Assembly (NCBI RefSeq): GCF_002506585.1
Contig: NZ_DAXW01000008.1
Location: 1-44,479, forward strand
Length of the DNA: 44,479 bases
Source: Methanoculleus sp. UBA430
GTDB lineage: Archaea > Halobacteriota > Methanomicrobia > Methanomicrobiales > Methanoculleaceae
Direction: 5' to 3'
A program made the translations under genes and the position numbers. The first letter of the stretch is position 1. Every line of letters begins with the position of its first letter. Shown piece by piece: positions 22,145 through 30,615 of this stretch. Under the pieces are notes generated by a model. The model had not been told where the DNA came from and did not search any database. It saw only the letters and a list, made by a program, of their open reading frames with translations.

Positions 22145-22599
22145 GGAATATCCTCCAGAAGATCAAGAACGCCGTCCGGTCACGGTCGATCCACGTCAGT
22201 TACGTCGACGTCGGGTCGTGCAACGGCTGCGACATCGAGGTGCTCGCCTGCCTTGCGCCGCGCTACGACATCGAGCAGTACGGCATCTACGTCCACAACA
22301 ATCCCCGGGAAGCCGACGTCCTCCTGGTCATCGGCTCCGTCACCCCGCAGTGGGTGGACAAACTCCGCGATATCTGGGAGAAGATCCCGGAGCCGAAGGT
22401 GGCCGTCGCGATCGGGAACTGCCCGATATCGGGGTGCGTCTATAACAGGAGGGGCACCCTGACCACGCCGCCCGTCGAGAACTACATCCCCATCGCGGCA
22501 AGCGTCCCGGGCTGCCCGCCCCGCCCGACCGAGATCCTCTCTGCGATCCTCTCGGTCGCGCCGCTGATATTCAAAGACTACGAGGAGAATCAGAAATGA
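22141..22599 (+). CDS. ehaN: Energy-converting hydrogenase A small subunit EhaN
   Basis: The 152-residue protein begins at GTG in a GTGA overlap. It is the NuoB-like small subunit carrying the proximal [4Fe-4S] cluster: GSCNGCD gives Cys27 and Cys30, GNCPISGCV gives Cys94, and VPGCPPRP gives Cys125. It passes electrons from the [NiFe] site in EhaO to the polyferredoxin. Confidence 0.9.
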   Translation: MRNILQKIKNAVRSRSIHVSYVDVGSCNGCDIEVLACLAPRYDIEQYGIYVHNNPREADVLLVIGSVTPQWVDKLRDIWEKIPEPKVAVAIGNCPISGCVYNRRGTLTTPPVENYIPIAASVPGCPPRPTEILSAILSVAPLIFKDYEENQK

Positions 22600-23681
22600 A
22601 GAAGACCGTCGACGTATCCATCCCCCTCGGCCCTGTGCACCCCTGCTGGAAGGAGCCTGTCCGCCTCAAGTGCGAGACGGCGGGCGAGCGGGTGCTCAGG
22701 ACCGAGGTCGAGCTCGGGTACATGAAGAAAGGGATCGAGCGGATCATGCGGGGCCGGCCCTGGCAGGAGGTGATGTTCCTTGCGGAACGCGTCTGCGGCA
22801 TCTGCTCGGTCATCCACAACATGGTCTTCATCGAGGCGATGGAAGAGATCAGCGATATCGCCGTGCCGCCGCGGGCGGCGTACCTCCGGGTCGTCGCAAA
22901 CGAACTCGACCGGATTGCAAGCCACATCCTCGCGAACTTCTCCTACTGCTACACGATCGAGCACGAGACGCTCGCGATGTACCTCTTAAACACCCGGGAG
23001 ACCGTCCTCGATAACCTGGAACGGCTCACGGGCTCGAGGATCAACACCGCCTACATGATCCCCGGCGGGGTCCGGTTCGACCTCCTTCCCGAGGACGCCG
23101 CGGCGATGCTTGCGGATCTCTCAAAGGTGGAGGAGGAGATGCAGCGGCATACCAGGATCTTCGAGACCGGCCCCCTGATTGCGCTCCGGAGCAAGGGGAT
23201 CGGGGTCATGAACCATGAGGAGGCGATCCGGTCCCATACCGTCGGCCCAACGGCCCGGGCGAGCGGTGTCGTCTGCGACCTGCGCCTTCGCCACCCGACC
23301 TACCGGGAGCTCGGGTTTACCCAGGTCACCCGGACCGAGGGCGACAACTTCGCCCGCGTGATGGTCAGGTTCCAGGAGGTCTTCCAGAGCATCGACCTGA
23401 TCCGGAAATGCATAGAAACCCTCCCCGACGGCCCCGTCCGGGGCGGCGGCTTCTGCAAAGCGGGCGAGACCTCGTATGCCGGCGAGGCTCCCCGCGGGGA
23501 ACTGACCTACTCGATCAAGACCGACGACTACGGCAGGGTGGTCGATATCGCCATCAGGACGCCCTCGATCATGAACATCGAGGCCTGCGTCCACGCGATG
23601 ATCCCCGACGCCACGTCGATCGCGGACGTGACGGCGACGTTCATCAGCAGCGACCCCTGCGTCGCGTGCAACGAGAGGTAG
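22596..23681 (+). CDS. ehaO: Energy-converting hydrogenase A large subunit EhaO
   Basis: The 361-residue protein is the catalytic large subunit. Both metal-binding CxxC pairs are present: RVCGICS near the N-terminus (Cys67, Cys70) and DPCVACNER at the very end (Cys355, Cys358). It should therefore bind a [NiFe] centre rather than being a complex I NuoD relative that has lost it. The protein ends three residues after the last Cys, so no cleavable C-terminal extension is present; this is also the case for some other group 4 hydrogenases. It starts in an ATGA overlap with ehaN. Confidence 0.92.
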   Translation: MKKTVDVSIPLGPVHPCWKEPVRLKCETAGERVLRTEVELGYMKKGIERIMRGRPWQEVMFLAERVCGICSVIHNMVFIEAMEEISDIAVPPRAAYLRVVANELDRIASHILANFSYCYTIEHETLAMYLLNTRETVLDNLERLTGSRINTAYMIPGGVRFDLLPEDAAAMLADLSKVEEEMQRHTRIFETGPLIALRSKGIGVMNHEEAIRSHTVGPTARASGVVCDLRLRHPTYRELGFTQVTRTEGDNFARVMVRFQEVFQSIDLIRKCIETLPDGPVRGGGFCKAGETSYAGEAPRGELTYSIKTDDYGRVVDIAIRTPSIMNIEACVHAMIPDATSIADVTATFISSDPCVACNER

Positions 23682-23684
23682 GAT

Positions 23685-24293
23685 ATGCGATCGATCATCT
23701 ACTACGTGCGTGAGTTTCTCCGGCCGGAATGGCTGAAAACATTCTTCTTCGCCAGGACCGCACCGCTTGAGACCCCCTCGTACTTCAAGGGCTACCCGGC
23801 CCGGACGGAGAAGGAGTGCACGCGGTGCCTTTCCTGCATGATGATCTGCCCCGCGCCCGGCGCCATCGCGGTTCTCCGCAAGAAGGACCAATGGGGGCCG
23901 GAGATCTACCCCGGCCACTGCATCCGGTGCGGCCTCTGCGTCGAGGCATGCCCCGAAGGCGTTCTGTCGAGCGGGCGGATCCTCGACGTCACCCGGCGCG
24001 ACGGGACGGCGTTCTGGTCGTGGTACCACCTCCAGGTCGACGACAGCCTCTGCATGCGCTGCGGAAACTGCTGCGTCTCCTGCCCGGTCAACCGGGAGAT
24101 CGACCCGCAACTCGGGGCGACGGGAACCTCCTCAAGCGACGAGGTGATCATGCGGATCGAGGGCGGCCGGGTGACGATACTCCACGAGGAGAAGTGCACG
24201 GGGTGCAAGACCTGCGAGATCAACTGCCCGAACCGGGCCATCCGGGTCGCCCGGATGGTGGAAGGGGTGCAGGGCGAGGAGGCGGAGGCATGA
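23685..24293 (+). CDS. Polyferredoxin with four [4Fe-4S] motifs, between eha and fwd
   Basis: The 202-residue protein has four CxxCxxCxxxCP-type motifs: CTRCLSCMMICP, CIRCGLCVEACP, CMRCGNCCVSCP and CTGCKTCEINCP. The N-terminus (SIIYYVREFLRPEWLKT) resembles NuoI/MbhN-type subunits that dock on a hydrogenase. It lies 3 nt after ehaO, and its end overlaps fwdD by 4 nt. It may carry electrons from the hydrogenase small subunit either to soluble ferredoxin or directly to formylmethanofuran dehydrogenase. No separate fwdF or fwdG is present in this cluster. Confidence 0.85.
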   Translation: MRSIIYYVREFLRPEWLKTFFFARTAPLETPSYFKGYPARTEKECTRCLSCMMICPAPGAIAVLRKKDQWGPEIYPGHCIRCGLCVEACPEGVLSSGRILDVTRRDGTAFWSWYHLQVDDSLCMRCGNCCVSCPVNREIDPQLGATGTSSSDEVIMRIEGGRVTILHEEKCTGCKTCEINCPNRAIRVARMVEGVQGEEAEA

Positions 24294-24679
24294 CGTATCT
24301 CATGATCACGGGCCGGACGGTGAACCAGGGGGTGACGGTCGAGAACAAGACCTCCGCCGAATACGCGGCCGAGACCTCCACCTGCTTCATGCACGAGTTC
24401 GATATGATGGAACTTGGGCTTGACGACGGCGAGTGTATCCGGGTGACCGGGCCCTGCGGCGAGGTCGTCATGCGGGTCTCCGCATCCGAGGAGGTGGAGA
24501 CGGGCACCGTCTTTGTCCCCTACGGGCCCTACGCAAACCACATCGTCGCTGCCGGCACCCACTCCACCGGGATGCCTGACTTCAAGTCGCACGAGGTGGA
24601 GATCGAACCGACGGATGAAGAGCCGAAGACCGTTCACGGACTGATGGAAGACCTGGGAGGGCTTGCCTATGATCGTTAA
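24290..24679 (+). CDS. fwdD: Formylmethanofuran dehydrogenase subunit D
   Basis: The 129-residue protein matches the molybdopterin-dinucleotide-binding domain of the DMSO-reductase superfamily that is a separate subunit (FwdD/FmdD) in methanogens. It has an N-terminal strand MTYLMITGRTVNQGVTVENK, a core LGLDDGECIRVTGPCGEVVM and a C-terminal VFVPYGPYANHIV. It works with FwdB to hold the tungsten or molybdenum pterin cofactor. It starts in an ATGA overlap with the polyferredoxin gene and overlaps fwdB by 11 nt. Confidence 0.9.
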   Translation: MTYLMITGRTVNQGVTVENKTSAEYAAETSTCFMHEFDMMELGLDDGECIRVTGPCGEVVMRVSASEEVETGTVFVPYGPYANHIVAAGTHSTGMPDFKSHEVEIEPTDEEPKTVHGLMEDLGGLAYDR

Positions 24680-25958
24680 GGACGCGGTCTGCCCGTTCTG
24701 CGGATGCCTCTGCGACGATATCGAGGTGGAGGTGGACGGGGACCGGGTGGTCGCTGTGACGAACGCCTGCGAACTCGGCACGAAGAAGTTCATGGGCGAG
24801 AAGAGGCTGAAGAACCCGATCCTGCGCGATGGAGACGCATGGAAGGATATCACCTACGATGAGGCGGCCCGCTACGCCGCCGGTATGCTCCTCTCTGCCG
24901 AGCGCCCGCTCCTGTATGGGTGGAGCGGGACCCACGGGGAGGCCCAGTGTGTGGGGGTGCATATGGCCGAACTCGTCCGGGGCGTCATCGACAACACCTC
25001 CTCGGTCTGCCACGGACCGTCGATCCTGGCCATCCAGGAGGTCGGGCACCCGGGCTGCACCCTCGGGGTGGTGAAGAACCGGGCGGACCTTGTCATCTAC
25101 TGGGGATCGAACCCGATCGACGCCCACCCCCGTCACCTCTCCCGCTACACCCGCTACGCGGAAGGGTTCTTCCTCGACAACGCCTTCCGCGACCGGAAGG
25201 TGATCGTCGTCGACGTCAGGAAGACCGAGACGGCGAACATCGCTGACGAGTTCGTGCAGATCAAGCCCGGCGGGGACTATGCGGTCCTCTCGGCGCTCCG
25301 GGCGATCGTCCGGGGCAAGACGGAGACGATCCCCCGGACGGTCGCGGGCGTCACCCGCGAGCAGCTTGTCCGGGTGGCGAACCTCTGTAAAGGAGCGAAG
25401 TTCGGGGCGGTCTACTTCGGGCTCGGGCTCACGATGACCCGCGGAAAGTACAAGAACATCAGGAACGCCATCGAACTCGTCTCGGAACTGAGCCGGCACA
25501 CGAAGTTCACCATCTCGGCGATGCGGGGCCACTACAACGTCTACGGGTCCAACGAAGTGAACACTTGGATGACCGGCTACCCCTTCGGGATCGACTTCTC
25601 CCGGGGGATCGCCTTCTACAACCCGGGTGAGACGACGGCCGTGGATATCTTGGCCCGGAAAGAGTGCGACGCGGCGCTGATCGTCGGGAGCGACCCGGCC
25701 GCCCACTTCCCGCGAAAGTGCCTGGAGCACCTCGCGGAGATCCCGGTGGTCCAGCTCGACCCCTACCCGAACGCCACGACCGCGTTCTGCAACGTCCAGA
25801 TCCCGGTGGCGGTGACCGGCATCGACGCCGTGGGGACGGCCTACCGGATGGACGGGGTGCCCATCCGGACAAGGCAGGTCCTCTCTTCCGGTTATCCGTC
25901 CGACCGGGAGGTCCTTTTGAAGATGTATACGCTGATGCAGGAGGGAAAAGGGCAATGA
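24669..25958 (+). CDS. fwdB: Formylmethanofuran dehydrogenase subunit B (catalytic)
   Basis: The 429-residue protein is the W/Mo-bispterin subunit that reduces CO2 to formate. A [4Fe-4S] motif sits at the N-terminus (CPFCGCLCDD near 8-17, with Cys34). The metal-ligand position is a Cys (SSVCHGPS, Cys114) encoded by TGC, so this is not a selenocysteine form. Formate made here travels to FwdA for condensation with methanofuran. ATG 24669 is preferred over a TTG two codons earlier. Whether it takes W or Mo cannot be read from the sequence. Confidence 0.93.
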   Translation: MIVKDAVCPFCGCLCDDIEVEVDGDRVVAVTNACELGTKKFMGEKRLKNPILRDGDAWKDITYDEAARYAAGMLLSAERPLLYGWSGTHGEAQCVGVHMAELVRGVIDNTSSVCHGPSILAIQEVGHPGCTLGVVKNRADLVIYWGSNPIDAHPRHLSRYTRYAEGFFLDNAFRDRKVIVVDVRKTETANIADEFVQIKPGGDYAVLSALRAIVRGKTETIPRTVAGVTREQLVRVANLCKGAKFGAVYFGLGLTMTRGKYKNIRNAIELVSELSRHTKFTISAMRGHYNVYGSNEVNTWMTGYPFGIDFSRGIAFYNPGETTAVDILARKECDAALIVGSDPAAHFPRKCLEHLAEIPVVQLDPYPNATTAFCNVQIPVAVTGIDAVGTAYRMDGVPIRTRQVLSSGYPSDREVLLKMYTLMQEGKGQ

Positions 25959-27655
25959 CCGAACTCCTGGTGAAGAACGCCTGCGTCATCGACCCCCTCC
26001 GGTCCATCAACGCCGAGACGATGGACATCGCCATCCGTGACGGCAGGATCGTTGAGGAGGTGAGCGGTGCGGCGGAGGTGATCGACGTCCACGGCATGCT
26101 CACGATGCCGGGCGGGGTCGACTCGCACACCCATATCTGCGGGACGAAGGTGAACTTCGGGCGGTACATGAGCCCCGAGGATATGCGGGCGGGGAGGACG
26201 CCCCGGCGGGGGCCGCTGCACGCCACGTCCGGCTACAGCGTCCCGACCACCTACGGCAACAGTTACCGTTACAGCGTGATGGGCTACACCACCCTGCTCG
26301 AGGGCGCGATGGCACCGCTCGAGGCACGCCACACCCACGAGGAGTTCATCTACACGCCGCTCCAGGATACGATGGCAAACACCCTCTTCGACGGGAACTG
26401 GGGAATCATGGAGGCGATCCGCGACGGCGACACGAAGAGGGTTGCAGCCATCATCGCCTGGACGCTCCGGGCGGTGAAGGGGTTCGGCGTCAAACTCACG
26501 AACCCAGGCGGCACCGAGGCCTGGCAGTGGGGCAAGAACGTCTCCTGCATCAGGGACCCGGTGCCCTACTTCGAGGTGACGCCCGCGGAGATCATCCGGA
26601 AGGTGATCGAGGCGAACGAGCTCCTCCATCTCCCGCACTCCGTCCACCTCCACGCGAACAACCTGGGCACGCCGGGGAACTACACCTGCACGCTTGGGTC
26701 GATGGGCCTCGTCCCGGACCTGAACAAAAAGAGGCAGACGCTCTATGCCACCCACGTCCAGTTCCACGCCTACGGCGGGTCCGGGTGGCCGGATTTCTGC
26801 TCGAAGAGCGAGCCGATAGCAAATTTCGTCAACATGCGCCCGCAGATCGTCATGGACATGGGGCAGGTGATGTTCGGCCGGACGACGACGATGACCGCCG
26901 ACGGGCCGATGGAGTTCAACCTCTACCGCCTCCACCACGAGAAGTGGAGCAACCACGACGTGGAGCTCGAGACCGGTTCCGGGATCATCCCGGTCATCTA
27001 CCGGCGCAAGAACCTGGTCAACTCGATCATGTGGGCGATCGGGCTCGAACTCGCCCTCCTCACGGAGAGCCCCTGGCAGTGCCTGCTCACGACGGATAAC
27101 CCGAACGGTGCGCCGTTCGTCCGCTACCCCGAGATCATCGCCCTCCTGATGAGCAAGAAATACCGCGACGCCGAGTTCGCGACGGTCCACCCGGATACCG
27201 CGGCAAGGGTGCCCCTCCCGGCGATCGAGCGGGAACTGGACTGGTACGAGATCGCGGTGATGACCCGGGCCGGCCAGGCGAAGGCGCTCGGGATCCAGGA
27301 GATCGGGAAAGGCCATCTCGGGCCGGGCGCGTATGCGGATGTTGCCGTCTACCCGATCCGGATTGACGAGGTCGACCCGTCGGTGGATCATCAGAAGGTG
27401 ATCGAGGCGTTCGGTCAGACCGAGTACACGATCAAGCGGGGCAGGGTCGTCGCCCGGAGGGGCGAGTGCCTGATCGATGGGAGCAACGCCACGTTCTGGG
27501 TCAAGCCGAAGGTCTCCGAGGCTTACGATATGGGCAAAGACCCGGACTTCATCGAGAAGTTCGACCGCTATTACACGGTCAGGATGAGAAATTACCCGGT
27601 GCAGGAGGAGTACCTGAACCGGAACCGGTGCATCGAGACGGAGGCGGAGATATGA
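25955..27655 (+). CDS. fwdA: Formylmethanofuran dehydrogenase subunit A
   Basis: The 566-residue protein is an amidohydrolase-fold subunit with a binuclear metal site that condenses formate with methanofuran. Visible ligands are the HxH pair in VDSHTHICG (His58, His60), the Lys of FGVKLTNPGG (Lys180, the expected carboxylated lysine), THVQFHAYG, and the Asp in TTDNPNGAPF. The real start is the ATG in an ATGA overlap with fwdB. Its length is normal for the family. Confidence 0.95.
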   Translation: MTELLVKNACVIDPLRSINAETMDIAIRDGRIVEEVSGAAEVIDVHGMLTMPGGVDSHTHICGTKVNFGRYMSPEDMRAGRTPRRGPLHATSGYSVPTTYGNSYRYSVMGYTTLLEGAMAPLEARHTHEEFIYTPLQDTMANTLFDGNWGIMEAIRDGDTKRVAAIIAWTLRAVKGFGVKLTNPGGTEAWQWGKNVSCIRDPVPYFEVTPAEIIRKVIEANELLHLPHSVHLHANNLGTPGNYTCTLGSMGLVPDLNKKRQTLYATHVQFHAYGGSGWPDFCSKSEPIANFVNMRPQIVMDMGQVMFGRTTTMTADGPMEFNLYRLHHEKWSNHDVELETGSGIIPVIYRRKNLVNSIMWAIGLELALLTESPWQCLLTTDNPNGAPFVRYPEIIALLMSKKYRDAEFATVHPDTAARVPLPAIERELDWYEIAVMTRAGQAKALGIQEIGKGHLGPGAYADVAVYPIRIDEVDPSVDHQKVIEAFGQTEYTIKRGRVVARRGECLIDGSNATFWVKPKVSEAYDMGKDPDFIEKFDRYYTVRMRNYPVQEEYLNRNRCIETEAEI

Positions 27656-28422
27656 AGGTCACGCTTGCGATGAAACCTACCGCGAGGTCGTTCATCCCGA
27701 TCGAGGCGGAGTCGATCGTCCCGAAGAATTTCCTTGCCGGCACCGATCTCGTCGTCTGGCGGGGGAACCGGGAACTCAGGCTCGACGAGGTCTTCACGGT
27801 CACCGTGGAGGGCCATGCCGATCGCTCAGAAAACGTCGAGGTCGTCCTCTCGGGCGATGACACGTTCCGCTTAAAACGGGTCGGGGAGTACATGGAGGCC
27901 GGGAAGATCACGGTCCTCGGCAATATCGGGATGCACTGCGGCAACTTCATGACCGGCGGGGAGATCGAGGTCCGCGGCAACGCCGACGGCTGGCTCGGGA
28001 GGGAGATGGGGGGCGGAACCATCATCTGCCGGGGCGATGCCGCAGACTACTGCGCGTCGGGATACCGGGGCGGCAGGAAGGGGATGACCGGCGGCACCGT
28101 GGAGGTCTTCGGCCGCGCCGGGGATTTCGTGGCGGAACACATCGCCGGCGGCACGGTGATCATCCACGGCAGTGCCGGGGATATGCCCGGGGCGGAGATG
28201 CACGGGGGAACGCTCACGGTGCACGGGGACTGCAGCCGCCCGGCAGCGAACATGAAAGGGGGCTCCTGTTACGTCTTCGGCACCGCGCAGGGGATGCTTC
28301 CCACGTTTCGGAAGATCGGAACGGTCCAGCACGAGGGGCGCACGCTAATCCGGTTTGTCGGGGATGTTGCGAACCGCGGAAAAGGAAATCTTTTTGTGAG
28401 AGACTACGTATATCTGGATTGA
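27652..28422 (+). CDS. fwdC: Formylmethanofuran dehydrogenase subunit C
   Basis: The 256-residue protein has a right-handed beta-helix of repeating G-xx-G-xxx-G units, as in MTGGEIEVRGNADGWLGREM, MTGGTVEVFGRAGDFVA and IAGGTVIIHGSAGDMPGAEM. This is the fold shared with the C-terminal domain of glutamate synthase. It acts as a structural partner for FwdA and FwdB. Start and upstream stop overlap by 4 nt. Its stop overlaps a further small zinc-ribbon gene by one base. Confidence 0.93.
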   Translation: MKVTLAMKPTARSFIPIEAESIVPKNFLAGTDLVVWRGNRELRLDEVFTVTVEGHADRSENVEVVLSGDDTFRLKRVGEYMEAGKITVLGNIGMHCGNFMTGGEIEVRGNADGWLGREMGGGTIICRGDAADYCASGYRGGRKGMTGGTVEVFGRAGDFVAEHIAGGTVIIHGSAGDMPGAEMHGGTLTVHGDCSRPAANMKGGSCYVFGTAQGMLPTFRKIGTVQHEGRTLIRFVGDVANRGKGNLFVRDYVYLD

Positions 28423-28571
28423 TGGTCAGACACGAGTGCGGGTTCGAGGCCCCGATTCATTGTAAGAGGTGCGGGAGACCGCTATCCAGCAAAGAGCGTA
28501 CGGGCCTGTTCTGCCCGCACTGCGGAAGGAGAGTGAGCATGCTCTGTCCCGGCTGCGGGCGCCTCTGGTGA
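28422..28571 (+). CDS. Tiny zinc-ribbon protein at end of eha-fwd operon (49 aa)
   Basis: The 49-residue protein begins MVRHECGFEAPIHCKRCG and contains seven Cys residues: Cys6, then CKRC (14, 17), CPHC (31, 34) and CPGC (42, 45). That is enough for one or two zinc sites or a rubredoxin-like centre. Its ATG shares a base with the fwdC stop (TGATG), so it is translationally coupled to the operon. It ends one base before the stop of the convergent DUF1922 gene. No function is known; a role in assembly or regulation of the complex is speculative. Confidence 0.65.
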   Translation: MVRHECGFEAPIHCKRCGRPLSSKERTGLFCPHCGRRVSMLCPGCGRLW

Positions 28572-28838
28572 TCAGACCCGGTCCTTCACCCACTCGGTGT
28601 ACCGGGCCCGCAGCCGCTGGAGGTCCTGCTCCGTCAGGTCTTTTTTCCGGGTCCGGTCCAGGTACGACTCCAGCTGCTCGACCACCCGTTCTGCGTCCAG
28701 AAAATCATCGACATCCAGGTAGACCGGCGCACGTCCGACGTTGATCGCTTCGCCGCACATCGGACAGAGCCTCCAGCGCTGGTAGCGGTCCACGTAGGTG
28801 AAGGTCTTGCAGCCCGGACAGCGGATGACGAGGTACAT
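28572..28838 (-). CDS. DUF1922 zinc-ribbon protein (88 aa)
   Basis: The protein begins MYLVIRCPGCKTFTYVDRYQ and has CPGC and CPMC knuckles (near 7-10 and 25-28) followed by a helical tail (VVEQLESYLDRTRKKDLTEQ). This fits the small DUF1922 family found across methanogens, with a zinc-ribbon fold of unknown role. A TATA-like ACTATAAAT lies about 30 bp upstream on the minus strand, suggesting a short leader. It is tail to tail with the eha-fwd operon. Confidence 0.8.
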   Translation of the reverse strand: MYLVIRCPGCKTFTYVDRYQRWRLCPMCGEAINVGRAPVYLDVDDFLDAERVVEQLESYLDRTRKKDLTEQDLQRLRARYTEWVKDRV

Positions 28839-28947
28839 TCTTAAAGGGAATGTGCCGGCGGGTGGATTTATAGTTATCCATCCGGTCTCCTTTTATGATT
28901 CGGGGTGGGGCGGTGGGAGGGGCGTGCCCCCATTCTCTCCATCTCCC

Positions 28948-30495
28948 TCACCTCTCTTGAGCCCCCCGCGGTGCGAGGTCTTTCACCGCCGGCCCGTGGA
29001 TCACCCTCCCGTCTGCGTCGTAGCGGGAGCCGTGGCAGGGGCAGTCCCAGGTCTCTTCGGCGCTGTTCCATGCGACGACGCATCCCAGGTGCGTGCAGGT
29101 GGGGTTGACCGCGTGGACCCGCTCCTCCCGGTCCCGGAAGACCCCGGCTTTTTCCCCCTCGATCATCAGGATCTTCCCTTCCCCGGGCCGGACGTCCCGG
29201 AGGTCCCCGGCCGGCCGGGATATCGCCCCGCCGATGTACTTCTCGGCCACCCCGATGTTGTGGACGAGGAATCGCCGGACAGATGCCGCGGGCTTGAACC
29301 GATCAGGGGCGTAGACCTCTGCCCAGGGGCTCGTGCGATCCTGGATCATCTCGGTGAGGATCATCGCGGCCGCGGTGCCGTTGGTCATCCCCCACTTCCG
29401 GAAACCCGTCGCGATGTAGACGTTCTCGTGGCCGGCGGCGAGCGGGCCGATGTAGGGGACGCCGTCGATGGTGATGTAGTCCTGCGCCGACCAGCGGTAG
29501 TCGACGGAGATGGCCGGGTAGACCGACCGGGCGTAGGCCTCGAGGGCCCGGTAGTGCTCCCTGGTGTCCACGTTCTCGCCGGTCCGGTGCTCCATGCCGC
29601 CGACGAGCACCAGTTCGCCCCCTTCGGCGGGCTGTGAACGCCAGGAGTGGGCGGGGCCTTCGGCGTTGATGAAGATGCCGTCCGGGAACGGCTCGCCGGT
29701 CCGGATGCCGAGGACGTAAGAGCGCGAGGGCTCCATCCTTGCGTAGTAGAACCCGGGGCCGTCGTAGAAGGGGTAGTGGGTTGCAAGGACCGCCGCCCGG
29801 GACGTGACGACCCCGTGCTCCGTCCGGACAGCGCACCTGCCTCCGCCGTCCTGCACCTCAAGCGCCCGGGTCTTCTCGAAGATGTAACTCCCGTCGCCCG
29901 GTATGAAGGAGGCGAGGCGCTGGAGGTATTTCAGCGGGTGGAACTGCGCCTGGTCGACGAACCGGACCGCTCCGTAGGTCCGCCCGGGGAGCCCGATCTC
30001 CTCCACAAACGTCGCCGGGATCCCGAGACTCCGTGCCGCGTCCGCCTCGGCCATAACGAGGTCGCGGGAGTCCTCCGACTCCGCGTAGGTGTAGGCCGGT
30101 CTCCTGACAAAATTGCAGGGGATGTCGTACTCCCGGACGAACGATGCGATCGTCTCGATCGCCGCCTGGTTCGCGTCGGCATACTGCTTCGCCTGCCCGC
30201 CTCCGAACCGGGAGATCAACTTGTGGTATATGAGCCGGTGGAGCGACGTCACCTTCGCCGTCGTGTGGCCGGTCACCCCCCGGTAGACCCTCCCCCCCTC
30301 GATCACGGCGACCGTGTAGCCTGCCTGCTTGAGCAGGACGGCGGTGGTGATCCCGGTGATACCGCCGCCCACGACCGCCACGTCGGTCTCCAGGTTCCCT
30401 GGCAGGGGGGGATACGACGTCTCGGGGGTGGTCTCCATCCAGTACGACTCGTGTCTGCCCGGCAGGCCATACACCGGACCCGGTCCATGCTCCAT
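28948..30495 (-). CDS. FAD-dependent oxidoreductase with C-terminal Rieske domain (copy 1)
   Basis: The 515-residue protein has a DadA-like FAD domain with an N-terminal dinucleotide motif VVGGGITGITTA (41-52) and a FAD-contacting YIATGFRKWGM segment. A C-terminal Rieske domain follows, with CTHLGC (Cys467, His469, Cys472) and CPCHGS (Cys485, Cys487, His488): all four cluster ligands plus the disulfide pair. It is probably a soluble amine or amino-acid-type oxidoreductase that passes electrons from FAD to a [2Fe-2S] centre; the substrate is unknown. It has a same-length paralogue immediately upstream on the same strand. A TATA-like CTATATATG lies upstream (around 30585-30592) with a leader of about 65 nt. 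Confidence 0.88.
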   Translation of the reverse strand: MEHGPGPVYGLPGRHESYWMETTPETSYPPLPGNLETDVAVVGGGITGITTAVLLKQAGYTVAVIEGGRVYRGVTGHTTAKVTSLHRLIYHKLISRFGGGQAKQYADANQAAIETIASFVREYDIPCNFVRRPAYTYAESEDSRDLVMAEADAARSLGIPATFVEEIGLPGRTYGAVRFVDQAQFHPLKYLQRLASFIPGDGSYIFEKTRALEVQDGGGRCAVRTEHGVVTSRAAVLATHYPFYDGPGFYYARMEPSRSYVLGIRTGEPFPDGIFINAEGPAHSWRSQPAEGGELVLVGGMEHRTGENVDTREHYRALEAYARSVYPAISVDYRWSAQDYITIDGVPYIGPLAAGHENVYIATGFRKWGMTNGTAAAMILTEMIQDRTSPWAEVYAPDRFKPAASVRRFLVHNIGVAEKYIGGAISRPAGDLRDVRPGEGKILMIEGEKAGVFRDREERVHAVNPTCTHLGCVVAWNSAEETWDCPCHGSRYDADGRVIHGPAVKDLAPRGAQER

Positions 30496-30615
30496 AGGTT
30501 ACGCCTCCGCTTGCCCGCCTGCCCTCCCTCCCTCCCGGCGGGTGCCGGGAAGGGGCGGCGGGCGGTCACCATTATGCCGGGGACATATATAGGTGTGCCA
30601 CGCCTGCTCCCGATC

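Noticed and set aside
24872..27391. Long minus-strand frames opposite fwdB and fwdA
   Set aside because: Shadows of highly conserved fwd genes in GC-rich DNA.
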